Source: Candidatus Latescibacterota bacterium
GTDB lineage: Bacteria > Latescibacterota > UBA2968 > GCA-2709665
DNA length: 37,393 bases
Direction: 5' to 3'
Assembly (NCBI GenBank): GCA_012271065.1
Contig: JAAXHE010000202.1
Location: 1 to 37,393, forward strand
A program made the position numbers and the translations under genes. The notes below the pieces were generated by a model. It did no database searches. It had not been told where the DNA came from and saw only the letters and a program-made list of their open reading frames with translations. Within the stretch, counting starts at the first letter, position 1. Each line of letters begins with the position of its first letter. Positions 1 to 8,581 of this stretch are shown here, piece after piece.

Positions 1-2266
1 CGCACTCCTCGCAGCGGCCCCCCTTGACGTTGAAGCTGAAACGGGAGGCGGTATAACCTCGTTCCCTGGCTTCGCCGGTGGATGCGAAACACTTGCGAAT
101 ATTGTCGTAAAATCCGATGTAGGTGGCGGGATTGGACCGCGGAGACCGGCCGATGGCGGACTGGTCGATGTTGATGACGTCTCCCACGTGTTCGTGGCCT
201 GAGAGCTCATCGTGATCGCCGGAAAAGACGCGGCTGTCGTGAAAAAGATTGAAGAGTTTCTTGTAAAGCACTTCGTGTATGAGGGTGCTTTTGCCCGATC
301 CGGACGCGCCGGTGATACACGTAAAGATTCCCAGCGGGATTTCAACGTCGACGTTATTGAGGTTGTTCGCCCGCGCGCCCCTGATGCGAATCGCCCTGGC
401 GTTCTTCTCGCGGCGCTGAGCGGGAACGGCGATGGTTCTGGCGCCGCTCAGATACTGCGCCGTCGGCGATTCTCTGCAGGCCAGTACGTCCTCGAAAGGA
501 CCTGCCGCGACGACGCGGCCGCCATGCACTCCGGGACCGGGACCCATTTCAATGATGTGATCGGCGGAGCGGATGGTCTCCTCGTCGTGTTCAACGACAA
601 TGACCGTGTTGCCGATGTCTCTAAGGCGCCTCATGGTGCTGATCATCTTGACGTTGTCTTTGGGGTGCAGGCCGATACTGGGTTCATCCAGAACGTAGAG
701 CATGCCCATCAGCCCCGAGCCGATCTGGGTGGACAGACGAATGCGCTGGGACTCGCCGCCCGAGAGCGTGCCGGTAGGGCGATTGAGGTTGAGATAGTCG
801 AGGCCGATGCCGATCAGGAGCTCGAGACGGGACGAAATCTCGTGGATGATCTGTGAGACCACTTCCTTCTGTTTCGCAGGGACGGCGAGTTCCGAGAGAA
901 AGGAAAGCAGTTCCGGGAGATGCATTTCACCGAGACCGTGGATGTTGTGATTGTCGATTGTGACCAGAAGGCGCTGTTTCTTCAACCGCTCGCCGCCGCA
1001 GTCCGGACACCGATTCTCAACCATGGTCTTGCGCAGATAGTCTTCCATGCCCCCGTGCGCCACGCCCTTTTGCCTGTATCGGCGGTACTGGCGTTCGATC
1101 TGGTTGATGACTCCGTCGTAACGAAACTCGCGCCCGATGTATTTTGCGCCGACCTTGGCGTCCGGAGGCTGTTCGATGACCACTCTTTCGCCCCGCGTCC
1201 CGTACAGAAGCAGGTCTCTTACGTCGTCGGACAGATCCTTGTATGGGGTTTCGAGGTCGAAGCCGTATTTCCTGGACAGGCTGTAGAGGATACGCCCGCC
1301 CCAGGTATTGACATCGTACTTCAGCGCTTCCTTTACGAACGCGCCCTCACGCAGACTGCGGTCCTTGTCGGGGGCGACCAGGTCGGGGTGCGCTTTTAGA
1401 TAGGTACCCAGACCGGAGCATGTCACGCAGGCGCCCGCAGGGTCGTTGAACGTGAACATCCCGTGATGCATGCGGCCCGCGACGACGCGTGCGGAGGAAG
1501 CACCAAGCCTTCGGTGGAACGTATCGACCGCTGTCCTGCCGATATCGGAGAGAACCCGGAAACTCAGGAACCCCTCGCCAATGACCTCGAGCCCGTGCGT
1601 GAGGGAAGTGACGATCTGTTTGTCGAGGCCTTTTCGGACAACAAAGCGGTCCACGATCACTTCGATCCGGTAGTCTTCGTTTTCATCGAGATCGACTTCC
1701 TCGCTCAGGTCATGAGCCTCTTCGTCAATACGCACCCGGCGGTAACCCTTGGTGCGAACGTCGTCGAAGAGGAAGGCGTAGTCCTCGCCATAGATCTTGA
1801 GAACCGGTGCGCAAACTTCGACCTCCGCGCCGTCCGGCAGGGCGAGCAGGTTTTCCATCATCTGATGCGGTGTCCATACTTTGACTTTCTCGCCGGTGAC
1901 CGGACATCGCGGCTGTCCGATATTTGCAAACAGCATTCGCAAATAGTCTGACAGGTCCGTCATCGTCCCCACGGTCGAGCGGGGATTCTTCATCACGGTC
2001 TTCTGTTCTATGGACACGACCGGAGAAAGGCCGTTCACGAAGTCGACGTCGGGCTTCTTCAGCTGGGAGACGAATCGCCGGGCGAAGGTGGATAGCGATT
2101 CCATGAATCGCCGCTGTCCTTCGGCATACACGGTATCGAACGCGAGGGAGGATTTCCCTGAGCCGCTCACGCCGGTGACAACCACCAGCTTGTCGCGAGG
2201 GATTTCGAGGTGGATATTCCGCAGGTTGTTTTCGCGGGCGCCCTTGACTTCAATGGTGGATCTCAT
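1..2266 (-). CDS. uvrA: UvrA-family excinuclease ATPase, 3' end outside window
   Basis: The DNA-damage recognition ATPase of nucleotide excision repair, or a close UvrA paralogue. The visible 755 codons carry two ABC modules. The first Walker A (GVSGSGKSS) is near residue 32, there is one LSGGE signature followed by the [11 protein letters not shown]alker B, and a second Walker A (GASGSGKST) lies near residue 675. The C-terminal zinc finger begins at GGRCEEC, exactly where the window ends, so roughly 190 residues are missing compared with E. coli UvrA. The first zinc finger looks incomplete: the half before [11 protein letters not shown] has no CxxC. The start at 2266 is the first ATG and matches the family N-terminus; its Shine-Dalgarno is weak. 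It lies about 135 bp downstream of the nucleotidyltransferase gene on the same strand. Family membership is certain; whether it is the main UvrA or a paralogue is open. Confidence 0.93.
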   Translation of the reverse strand, partial: MRSTIEVKGARENNLRNIHLEIPRDKLVVVTGVSGSGKSSLAFDTVYAEGQRRFMESLSTFARRFVSQLKKPDVDFVNGLSPVVSIEQKTVMKNPRSTVGTMTDLSDYLRMLFANIGQPRCPVTGEKVKVWTPHQMMENLLALPDGAEVEVCAPVLKIYGEDYAFLFDDVRTKGYRRVRIDEEAHDLSEEVDLDENEDYRIEVIVDRFVVRKGLDKQIVTSLTHGLEVIGEGFLSFRVLSDIGRTAVDTFHRRLGASSARVVAGRMHHGMFTFNDPAGACVTCSGLGTYLKAHPDLVAPDKDRSLREGAFVKEALKYDVNTWGGRILYSLSRKYGFDLETPYKDLSDDVRDLLLYGTRGERVVIEQPPDAKVGAKYIGREFRYDGVINQIERQYRRYRQKGVAHGGMEDYLRKTMVENRCPDCGGERLKKQRLLVTIDNHNIHGLGEMHLPELLSFLSELAVPAKQKEVVSQIIHEISSRLELLIGIGLDYLNLNRPTGTLSGGESQRIRLSTQIGSGLMGMLYVLDEPSIGLHPKDNVKMISTMRRLRDIGNTVIVVEHDEETIRSADHIIEMGPGPGVHGGRVVAAGPFEDVLACRESPTAQYLSGARTIAVPAQRREKNARAIRIRGARANNLNNVDVEIPLGIFTCITGASGSGKSTLIHEVLYKKLFNLFHDSRVFSGDHDELSGHEHVGDVINIDQSAIGRSPRSNPATYIGFYDNIRKCFASTGEARERGYTASRFSFNVKGGRCEEC

Positions 2267-2301
2267 CAATGGCCCATCAAAAAAAAACCGAGTTGACAGG
2301 A

Positions 2302-2408
2302 ACGAGAGAGCGAAACGGCGAAACTACGAGAGAGCGGGAATACATCATTCGTCGAATTGTCCATTCGTATTCTCGTATTCTCAGTATTTTCGTCTATTCG
2401 TCTACTCG
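2302..2408. repeat. Short direct repeat and ATTCGT/ATTCTC-rich low-complexity tract
   Basis: The gap between uvrA and the nucleotidyltransferase gene holds an exact 11-bp direct repeat (ACGAGAGAGCG at 2302-2312 and 2326-2336, 24-bp period). A tract of imperfect ATTCGT/ATTCTC units follows (about 2345-2408). It looks unlike the neighbouring coding DNA and is purine-rich when read on the minus strand, the direction of transcription. A run of nine T residues occurs on the minus strand just before uvrA, but no stem precedes it, so I do not call a terminator. Confidence 0.5.
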
Positions 2409-3325
2409 CCATCGTAGTAATAGGCGGGTTCTTCAACTTCAATCAGGCTCTTCTCGGTCAGGTGAATGGGGCTCGAAAGCTTCTGGATGACTTCCTGCCC
2501 TGCGAGCCATTCACAGGCCGCTTCAAGGCCGCCTCCCTGGATCTTCTTCCGGAAATAATCGTTGATTTCCGAGAGTTTGCGTACTTCTGACGATTCCTCG
2601 AGGTAGTCCAGCAGCGGGAGAAAGAGGTCCGGCGTCCTTTCCTGGAGATAGCGGTTGACCCGATCGAGCACACGTTTCACGGATTCGTGGGTCTTGGGTT
2701 GATTTACAAAGTCCGTGTAGACGGCGTTGAACAACTCCGGATTGTACCTGAGCGCCTGATGGACCACTTCCCGGCCCGGCGCTTCGTTGTGAAGGAGCAC
2801 CTGGATCGATGCGAGATCCCGCACGACCTGCATGAGCCACCAGAAGCTGTACTCGAAGTCCTTCTTCAGGTAGAAGTACTTTTCCGCTTTGTTGAGCGAC
2901 GGTATCAGAAAGATCGCGTGTCTCAACAGCTGGAATGACCGGTCCCGGGTTCCGATGTGATCGATGGCATCGTACCACTTCGCCACCGAATCGTCTTTTG
3001 TGAAAAGAAGCGTGCTCTTCGAGAACGTAAAGTCCAGCCAACCGCCGGCGAGGTCGCCTTCGATCCTGCGTTTGAAGACGCCGCGGGGAATGCGTTGCGC
3101 CTGGATGTTGACGTCGTCTTCACAAAGTGTTACATGTCCTTCTTTCACCCCATCCTGCATGATGATCCACAGATCGATATCCGAGTTCACCCAGACTTCG
3201 TCGTAGGACAGACTCCCGAACAGAATCGCAGCGAGTACCGTCCGGTCGTTTTCGAGTTTTCCGACCAGAGACGACAGCGCGCCGCGGTAATGTTTCCGGA
3301 TTTCATCAGGCGTCGCAGCAGACAT
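2402..3325 (-). CDS. Nucleotidyltransferase-fold protein of unknown substrate
   Basis: A 307-residue protein with a DNA-polymerase-beta-type nucleotidyltransferase core near the N-terminus: FGS, then 11 residues, then SDIDLWII at about residues 37-58. This supplies the Gly-Ser and two of the metal-binding acidic residues. The remainder is mostly helical, with a hydrophobic middle segment and an acidic C-terminus ending in three Tyr. The family transfers nucleotides to proteins, antibiotics or RNA; the target here cannot be told. I chose the ATG at 3325: GGGG lies 6 nt upstream and a near-consensus promoter ends only about 45 nt upstream, which rules out the longer reading frame. An ATG at 3337 is an alternative. 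It is followed on the same strand by uvrA. No HEPN partner (as in MNT-HEPN toxin pairs) is visible next to it. Confidence 0.8.
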   Translation of the reverse strand: MSAATPDEIRKHYRGALSSLVGKLENDRTVLAAILFGSLSYDEVWVNSDIDLWIIMQDGVKEGHVTLCEDDVNIQAQRIPRGVFKRRIEGDLAGGWLDFTFSKSTLLFTKDDSVAKWYDAIDHIGTRDRSFQLLRHAIFLIPSLNKAEKYFYLKKDFEYSFWWLMQVVRDLASIQVLLHNEAPGREVVHQALRYNPELFNAVYTDFVNQPKTHESVKRVLDRVNRYLQERTPDLFLPLLDYLEESSEVRKLSEINDYFRKKIQGGGLEAACEWLAGQEVIQKLSSPIHLTEKSLIEVEEPAYYYDGE

Positions 3326-3371
3326 CGATAACCCCATCAACACTATATTTAATAAACGCGAGGGAACACAT

Positions 3372-3400
3372 GATATACGCAGGTACCAATCAGGTGTCAA
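3372..3400 (-). promoter_or_regulatory. Sigma-70 promoter of the nucleotidyltransferase gene
   Basis: On the minus strand, TTGACA (3395-3400), a 17-bp spacer and TATATC (3372-3377). Transcription would start near 3365, leaving a leader of about 40 nt before the ATG at 3325. The rest of 3326-3644 shows no gene that I can support. Confidence 0.7.
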
Positions 3401-3644
3401 GGTCATTTCCCGGAATTCGCCGGCATCCGTCCCGGGAGCGAAAAATCGCTTGTAGACAAAGAATCTGACAATCAGCCGGATGATCACATGTCTGTAGCTC
3501 AGGGCTTTCAAACCGGAGAATTCCGACACGCTGCCGTAACCTTGACGGGATATCAAATCCGCCGAAAATCGTCGTGCAGTTTTTCATTCCCAACAACCGG
3601 CGCCCGCATCAGGCCGCTTTCCACCATATCCGACGGAGGAAGCG

Positions 3645-4488
3645 ATGTTTCATCAGATCCGGTCATGGGGTCCGACTGTCGTCCTGTTGATCTGTCTGCT
3701 TACGGCATCCGGCGCCGCGTCCGCCGGCGAGTTCAGACTCACGATTCTGCACAACAACGACGGCGAGTCCCAGTTGATAAACGCCGGCGACGGCCTGGAA
3801 GACTTCGGCGGCGTGGGCGCCACCACACCGGACCTGGCGTTCATATCCAGCCCGCGAAACGTGAGAGTGGACGGCCGGCTGCGGGAAGCCATCCAGGCCG
3901 AGGTGAACGGTCTGGCGCTACGCGACGTGAGAATTATCGTCCTGATCAGCCACCTCCAGTCCATTGACAACGATCTGGAGCTCGTCCGGGAATCGCGGGG
4001 CGTGGACGTGGTGATTGCGGGCGGCGGCCAACCGGATGCCGTGGTCCCGGACGCCGGAGTCCGGAACCGGGTCGTCGGCCCGGTCAGCGATGCCCTTGCC
4101 TCCCTGGCTTCAAATCAGGTGGGAACGTCGGAAGTTGTCCTCGACGGCAGCATCACGGCGGCGGCTTATCCGGAAGGTGGACAGGGCCGGTACGAGGTCC
4201 TGTGGGACGGAAGGGACGGGTTCGGAAGCTTCGTCTCCAGTGGCGTCTATTTCTATCGACTCGGGCGACGGTCGTGCGGAAGCTCTGGAAGTCGCCCACG
4301 GCGAAGTCACCAGCAAGTGGAGCATTCGCTTCCTTGACAAAGACGGAAACGAAATGGCGCCCGAATACTGGGCCTTCAGACTCATTGGCAAGAAGGCCGG
4401 CACGACCACCATAACGCTTTCCATTCTCCACGACGGCGAGGAGGAAGAAGAATTCGCGCCCATTTCGGTGGCGATCACCGCACCATAG
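3645..4488 (+). pseudogene. Remnant of secreted 5'-nucleotidase-like gene with sorting-domain fragment
   Basis: The 5' end looks intact: GGAGGAAGCG precedes the ATG and a signal peptide ending in ASA covers residues 1-27. Pieces of larger proteins then follow without the parts that should lie between them. Residues 29-58 resemble the start of UshA-type 5'-nucleotidases (LTILHNNDGESQL). Residues 59-130 resemble a later part of the same family (TTPDLAFISSPRNV, then VDVVIAGGG). Residues 141-168 resemble a still later part (TSEVVLDG). Residues 172-206 resemble a FlgD/type-IX sorting domain (LWDGRDGFGSFVSSGVYFYR). The frame then shifts at about 4255 into a fragment with RFLDKDGNE that ends at TAG 4486-4488. 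The catalytic core is missing, so nuclease or nucleotidase activity is not expected. The origin could be repeated internal deletion, recombination or an assembly artefact. Confidence 0.65.
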
Positions 4489-5079
4489 CAGGAAGCACGG
4501 CGGGAAGGCTCTGGAATCCTCGTCCTGCCAACCTGACTTTAGATCAATGCCCATTTGCGTCGCCCCCGAGTGTATGACCTGGACGTTCACATCGCCCTCG
4601 ACGCGCAGATTGCGCCCGAAGACATCGAGCGCCTCCTTGGTCGCCGCATACACGGCGAACTCGGGACACGGGAATGCGTGGGCGATGGAGCCAATGAGTA
4701 CGTGTTTGCCCCGCGCATTGTTCACAAATGGCGCCAGCGCATGGGTCAGACGCAACGGCGCCAGAAGATTGACAGCCAGGATTGTCCGAATGCCTGCTTC
4801 GGTCTGATTGGCGACGGAACCGTAGTATCCCGTCGCCGCATTCTGAATCGCCAGATCCAATGCATCAATTCTCCGCGATCTCAGAAACGAACACACTTTT
4901 TCCGCGCAATCCGCCTCCGACAAGTCCGCCTCGCAATACGTCTCGTCGCTGTAGAGTCCGCATTCAAACGAATCCAGCGCCCGCCTGCCCACCAGCGCCA
5001 GCCGCTCCCCACGCCCGCGACAGATTTCGGCAAGCGCCCGGCCGATACCATCCGTCGCGCCGGTTATCAGCACCGTCAT
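4153..5079 (-). CDS. SDR-family oxidoreductase, C-terminus apparently replaced
   Basis: A short-chain dehydrogenase/reductase. The Rossmann motif TGATDGIG lies at residues 6-13, then NAA near residue 80, a catalytic Ser in IGSIAH, and YAATK (Tyr and Lys of the active site) near residue 145. It should use NAD(P)H; the substrate is unknown. Similarity to the family holds to about SGATQMGIDLKSG, near 4535. From there the frame stays open for about 125 codons, but it reads the opposite strand of the remnant at 3645-4488, and the sequence looks like antisense rather than an SDR C-terminus. The last 40-50 residues of a normal SDR, which shape the substrate pocket, are therefore probably lost. I chose the ATG at 5079 because AGGA lies 5 nt upstream and the Rossmann fold begins at once; an ATG at 5094 is in frame. 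Possibly a pseudogene. Confidence 0.65.
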   Translation of the reverse strand: MTVLITGATDGIGRALAEICRGRGERLALVGRRALDSFECGLYSDETYCEADLSEADCAEKVCSFLRSRRIDALDLAIQNAATGYYGSVANQTEAGIRTILAVNLLAPLRLTHALAPFVNNARGKHVLIGSIAHAFPCPEFAVYAATKEALDVFGRNLRVEGDVNVQVIHSGATQMGIDLKSGWQDEDSRAFPPCFLLWCGDRHRNGREFFFLLAVVENGKRYGGRAGLLANESEGPVFGRHFVSVFVKEANAPLAGDFAVGDFQSFRTTVARVDRNRRHWRRSFRTRPFRPTGPRTGPVHLPDKPPP

Positions 5080-5169
5080 TCTGTTCCTGGACATGACTTA
5101 CACAACCTGTGTCGGATCCGCGCCCGGTGCGGAACCGCAGAGCACGGTATTGACCGTCCCATCCAGGGC

Positions 5170-5198
5170 TTGCTCTGCGACGGGCCAGATCCTATCTT
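5170..5198 (+). promoter_or_regulatory. Possible promoter of the dioxygenase gene
   Basis: TTGCTC (5170-5175), a 17-bp spacer and TATCTT (5193-5198), about 110 bp upstream of the ATG at 5309. Each box is two mismatches from consensus. It is the best match I see in the divergent gap 5080-5308. Confidence 0.3.
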
Positions 5199-5308
5199 TT
5201 CTCGAGCCATGGCGCACACAATGAATGTCTTTGTGTCGATCGTGAGAATGAGGCAAAGGAAGTACCTGGGCGGCTAACAAGCGAACGTCGACGTGGAGTG
5301 GCGATACG

Positions 5309-6268
5309 ATGATTGATTCACAGATGTTGACCGAAGGCGTGTCCGGCGAGCGGGCGTGGCGGAAAGGCAGCATCGATGATTCCGCAGCCTGGCACTACCC
5401 GCTGTCCGACGATTATCTCTCCAATTCTGAGCGCATCAGACGCGAAGTGCAGGGTCGCGACTTGCCCATTACGGAGACTTCCCGCCAGGGCGTGTCGTTA
5501 GATTACTGCGGAGAATGCCTCCAACCGGTACTTGACGCTCTCAGATCGGGGCGTGGATTTGCCATCGTCAATCGCGTGCCTGTCAACGGGTATACACCTG
5601 AAGAAGCGCAGTCGATGTACTGGATGACTGGCGAGTACCTTGGCGCCCCGATGGAACAGAATATCGAAGGAACGCTATTGTACGACGTCCGGGATACGGG
5701 CGAGAATGTGACAAAGGGAGCCAGGTTTTCGGTGACCAATGCGGAGAGTACGTTTCACAACGACAATGCCTTCGGCGAAGCCCTGCCCGACATAGTGGGT
5801 CTGCTCTGCCTGCGCACGGCGAAATCCGGTGGTCAGAGTCAGCTTGTCAGCGGATACGCCCTCCACAATGAACTCCTGAAAAATCACCCGGATGTCCTCG
5901 AAACCCTCTATCAGCGGTTCTATTTCGATCGTCGAGGACAGTACAGGGCCGGGGACTCACCGACGTCTCATTTCCCGATTTTTCGGTGGAGCCATGGTGA
6001 GTTGACGCTCCGATACCTGTACTATTACATCCAGGTGGGTCACAAGCGCGCCGGCAAACCGCTGACCGCCGAACAGAATGGCGCGCTGGAAGTTGTGGAA
6101 GCGTTGCTTCGCCGCCCGGAATTCAGGGTGGAGTTCAGTATGCAACCCGGACAGATGCTGTTTACGAACAACCGCTGGATACTTCACAATCGCACCGCAT
6201 TCGAGGACGATGCCGACCCTGCGCGTCGGCGGCATTATGTGCGACTCTGGTTGCGGTTCCGGGGCTGA
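5309..6268 (+). CDS. TauD/TfdA-like Fe(II)/2-oxoglutarate dioxygenase
   Basis: A 319-residue member of the TauD/TfdA fold (clavaminate-synthase-like), which uses Fe(II), O2 and 2-oxoglutarate to hydroxylate small molecules. The iron-binding triad is visible: H150 and D152 in STFHNDN, and H293 in RWILHNRTAF. An Arg for the 2-oxoglutarate carboxylate is available in PARRRHYVRLW (R307-R312). The length suits the family. GGAG lies 7 nt upstream of the ATG. It stands alone between divergent and convergent neighbours, so context gives no hint of the substrate. Family members degrade taurine or alkyl sulfates, or tailor betaines and amino acids. Intracellular; no signal peptide. Confidence 0.88.
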   Translation: MIDSQMLTEGVSGERAWRKGSIDDSAAWHYPLSDDYLSNSERIRREVQGRDLPITETSRQGVSLDYCGECLQPVLDALRSGRGFAIVNRVPVNGYTPEEAQSMYWMTGEYLGAPMEQNIEGTLLYDVRDTGENVTKGARFSVTNAESTFHNDNAFGEALPDIVGLLCLRTAKSGGQSQLVSGYALHNELLKNHPDVLETLYQRFYFDRRGQYRAGDSPTSHFPIFRWSHGELTLRYLYYYIQVGHKRAGKPLTAEQNGALEVVEALLRRPEFRVEFSMQPGQMLFTNNRWILHNRTAFEDDADPARRRHYVRLWLRFRG

Positions 6269-6324
6269 CGGATCGAGTTCACATGGGACGGTCGCGCGAG
6301 TCTGAAGCTTATTCACGGCTCCTG

Positions 6325-6780
6325 CTATTGCACAATCTCGTAAACCCCTGAATTGTTCATATTCTCCCGCGTCTCCACCTTGTAGACCCAGCAACGCCCG
6401 TCCGTCTTCTCCCGTATCATCCGATCGGCGTAGTCGAACACATATTTTGAGGAGGCCTCCATCCCGACGTTGGGTATCACGCGCAGGTCCACAATCCCCC
6501 TGCGGTGCATCTCCTCGAACAGCTCCCGCTCGGGGTCGTTTTCGTTGATCAGCATCGTGTGGTCGAACATGTGTTCCAGCCACGCCTTCAGGTCCTTGAG
6601 CCTGCCGAAGTCCACCACAAAGAGGTTCTCATCCAATTCGTCGCACGTAAAATGGAACGTAATGTCCCTGTTGTAACCGTGGATAAACCGGCAGTGCCCG
6701 TCGTGATGCGCCTGTCGGTGCGAACACGGCAGATTGTGAAATGTCTTGGTGGACGAAAACCGTCCTTTTCCCCTGGCCAT
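6325..6780 (-). CDS. queD: 6-pyruvoyltetrahydropterin synthase/QueD-family protein
   Basis: A 151-residue protein of the PTPS/6-carboxytetrahydropterin synthase family. QueD makes the second intermediate of queuosine and other 7-deazapurines; queC of the same pathway is at 19850. The zinc-binding region shows SHR (H21), the catalytic-Cys region GHC (C30) and HGYN (H34, Y36), where E. coli QueD has HGH; one of the three zinc His is thus Tyr. LDENLFVVDFG and FDHTMLINE are the conserved mid-protein blocks. I chose the ATG at 6780; a TTG at 6804 in the same frame is a weaker alternative. The promoter at 6823-6850 leaves a leader of about 35 nt. Other pterin functions are possible because of the His-to-Tyr change. 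Confidence 0.82.
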   Translation of the reverse strand: MARGKGRFSSTKTFHNLPCSHRQAHHDGHCRFIHGYNRDITFHFTCDELDENLFVVDFGRLKDLKAWLEHMFDHTMLINENDPERELFEEMHRRGIVDLRVIPNVGMEASSKYVFDYADRMIREKTDGRCWVYKVETRENMNNSGVYEIVQ

Positions 6781-6822
6781 AGCCGCGTCTTTCTGCAAAG
6801 TCAAGTTCTGACAGCTTCATAG

Positions 6823-6850
6823 AAAATACGCAATCCACTCTTTCTGTCAA
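6823..6850 (-). promoter_or_regulatory. Sigma-70 promoter of the QueD-like gene
   Basis: On the minus strand, TTGACA (6845-6850), a 16-bp spacer and TATTTT (6823-6828). Transcription should start near 6816. No preQ1 riboswitch fold is apparent in the short leader. Confidence 0.65.
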
Positions 6851-6885
6851 GATTTCAGCATTGGACAGACACGAGGAGCGCGCAT

Positions 6886-7722
6886 ATGATCATCGACACC
6901 CATACCCATTTCTACGATCCATACCGCCACGAAGGGGTACCCTGGCCGCCGCAGGACGACACCCTGCTCTACCGCCGTGTGCTTCCTGAAGACTATAAAG
7001 CGGTCGCCGTTTCCGAGGGAGTGACCGGCACTGTGGTCGTGGAAGCCAGTGAATGGATTGAAGACAACCGCTGGATCCTGGATCTGGCTGCAACGGAGCC
7101 CTTCATCGTTGGCTTCGTGGGCAATCTTGACCCGGAATCGGACGACTTTGAGGAACACCTCGCGAGCCTGGCTGGAAATCCCCTTTTCCGGGGTATCCGC
7201 CTTCACAGGAACGAAGTTCAAACCGTCAGCGACTCGCTGTTTTCCAGGCTCGAGTCGCTCTCGCGGAACGACCTGTCGCTCGACCTTCTCATCGACGTCG
7301 AGCAACTTCACTCCGCCGTCCGAATTGCCGAGGGGCTGCCGGAATTGCGCATCGTACTCAATCACGTAATCCATGTACCCATTGACGGCAAGGCGCCGGA
7401 CCCCGATTGGATCGACGGCCTGCACAATGTCTCGCGGTACCCGAACATCTACTGCAAGGTATCCGGCCTGGTTGAAACCGCCCGGGAAAGACCCGCGCCG
7501 CCCGAGTTGATCTACTACGCGCCAACCCTGGACTACCTCTGGGAAATACTCGGCGTGGACAGGCTCATCTACGCCAGCAACTGGCCCGTATGCGAACACG
7601 GCGCAGATTACAAGACTGTACAGCGCATCCCGATGGAGTACTTCAAGGCCATAGGAGAAGAAGCGGTCGAGAAGGTATTCTGGAAGAACGCAAGAGCGGC
7701 CTACAAGTGGCCCGACAAGTAA
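6886..7722 (+). CDS. Amidohydrolase-2 family metal-dependent hydrolase
   Basis: A 278-residue TIM-barrel hydrolase of the amidohydrolase-2 family (predicted metal-dependent hydrolases such as L-fuconolactonase and 2-pyrone-4,6-dicarboxylate lactonase). The N-terminus DTHTHF gives the metal-binding HxH (H6, H8). A middle His lies in IVLNHVIH, and a strand with YASNWPVCE near residue 231 stands where the catalytic Asp is usual (GSDWPV). Asn at this position may mean altered chemistry or a subfamily trait. GAGGAG is 8 nt upstream of the ATG, which fixes the start. The substrate is likely a lactone or carboxylic ring compound, but this is inference. It is flanked by minus-strand genes and is probably a single-gene transcript. 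Confidence 0.87.
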   Translation: MIIDTHTHFYDPYRHEGVPWPPQDDTLLYRRVLPEDYKAVAVSEGVTGTVVVEASEWIEDNRWILDLAATEPFIVGFVGNLDPESDDFEEHLASLAGNPLFRGIRLHRNEVQTVSDSLFSRLESLSRNDLSLDLLIDVEQLHSAVRIAEGLPELRIVLNHVIHVPIDGKAPDPDWIDGLHNVSRYPNIYCKVSGLVETARERPAPPELIYYAPTLDYLWEILGVDRLIYASNWPVCEHGADYKTVQRIPMEYFKAIGEEAVEKVFWKNARAAYKWPDK

Positions 7723-7828
7723 GCATTAGCATACCGCGAGCCAATGGACACCGCCGCTCTGACGGTCCGGCCGGTTGCGAGACCCCTGTCCGGGCGTCAT
7801 CCCGGTCCCGCCGGAGTGCGGTCAGCGG

Positions 7829-8185
7829 CTATTGCCGGCGTGTGAGCATGGGCCCGAGCGGCCGTCCGCCGAGCAGATGCATATGCACGTGGTAGACCTC
7901 CTGGCCGCCGTGTTCCCGGCAGTTCACGATCAACCGGTACCCGTCTCTGGACAGCCCTTCGGCTTCCGCGAGCCGGGCGGCAACGGTAAACAGCCGGCCG
8001 AGCGCCGCCTCGTCCTCGCACGTTACATCGCTGACGGTGGGAATCACCTTGTTTGGTACGATCAGAATGTGAGTCGGCGCCTGCGGGTTGATGTCTCGAA
8101 ATGCCGTGACCAGTTCATCCTGGTAGGTTATTTCCGAAGGTATCTCCTTCCGGACAATCTTGCTGAAGATCGTCTCTTCCGCCAT
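7829..8185 (-). CDS. HIT-domain protein (HinT-like)
   Basis: A 118-residue histidine-triad protein. The catalytic triad motif HVHMHLLGG lies near residue 100, and an early [12 protein letters not shown] block marks the HinT branch. HinT enzymes hydrolyse nucleoside phosphoramidates such as AMP-lysine from stalled aminoacyl-tRNA synthetase products. I chose the ATG at 8185 because AAGGAG lies at ideal spacing just upstream and the HIT fold begins immediately; the longer open frame upstream is not coding. It is divergent from yidD and convergent with the amidohydrolase gene. No terminator stem is obvious in the 106-bp convergent gap. Confidence 0.93.
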   Translation of the reverse strand: MAEETIFSKIVRKEIPSEITYQDELVTAFRDINPQAPTHILIVPNKVIPTVSDVTCEDEAALGRLFTVAARLAEAEGLSRDGYRLIVNCREHGGQEVYHVHMHLLGGRPLGPMLTRRQ

Positions 8186-8306
8186 GGATTCTCCTTTCGG
8201 TGATTGCTCCATTTTGCTATCTTTTCCTGCCAATATCGGCCGAAAAGACATTTCATCATTCGCAAATATAACCAATCCCGACCCTTGCCTGAAAGTTCGC
8301 CTGAAC

Positions 8307-8570
8307 ATGCTTTCTGCCGTCGACCGCATTCTGGCCGGTTTAACGATTGTCCTCCTCCGGTTCTACCGCCTGCTTGTCTCGCCTTTTTTTCAGGTCGTTT
8401 TCGGTCCCGGCAGCGGGTGCCGGTTTCATCCCACGTGCTCCCGGTACGCCCGTGACTGCTTTCGGCAACATTCCTTTCCGGTCGCACTGTTTCTATCGGT
8501 CTCACGAATTCTCAAATGTCATCCCTACCATCCCGGCGGATATGATCCCGCCCCGCCGAAAAGCCCATAG
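8307..8570 (+). CDS. yidD: Membrane protein insertion efficiency factor YidD
   Basis: An 87-residue YidD family member with the defining pattern: an N-terminal amphipathic or hydrophobic helix (about residues 4-20), SPFFQ, then [14 protein letters not shown] with two conserved Cys, a third Cys in [13 protein letters not shown], and a short tail. YidD assists insertion of inner-membrane proteins by the YidC/SecYEG route. It usually sits beside rpmH-rnpA-yidC; here it is detached and lies 11 bp upstream of lgt on the same strand, so the two are probably co-transcribed. The ATG at 8307 gives normal length; its Shine-Dalgarno is weak. Confidence 0.9.
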   Translation: MLSAVDRILAGLTIVLLRFYRLLVSPFFQVVFGPGSGCRFHPTCSRYARDCFRQHSFPVALFLSVSRILKCHPYHPGGYDPAPPKSP

Positions 8571-8581
8571 ACCGGTTTCTT

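Noticed and set aside
212..1951. Several plus-strand open frames of 150-215 codons
   Set aside because: They are antisense of the UvrA gene; the minus strand carries the family motifs throughout.
3338..3556. N-terminal extension of the nucleotidyltransferase frame
   Set aside because: A near-consensus promoter lies inside it, and a good ribosome-binding site marks the start at 3325.
6781..6885. preQ1 riboswitch before the QueD-like gene
   Set aside because: The leader of about 35 nt shows no preQ1-type pseudoknot or A-rich tail.
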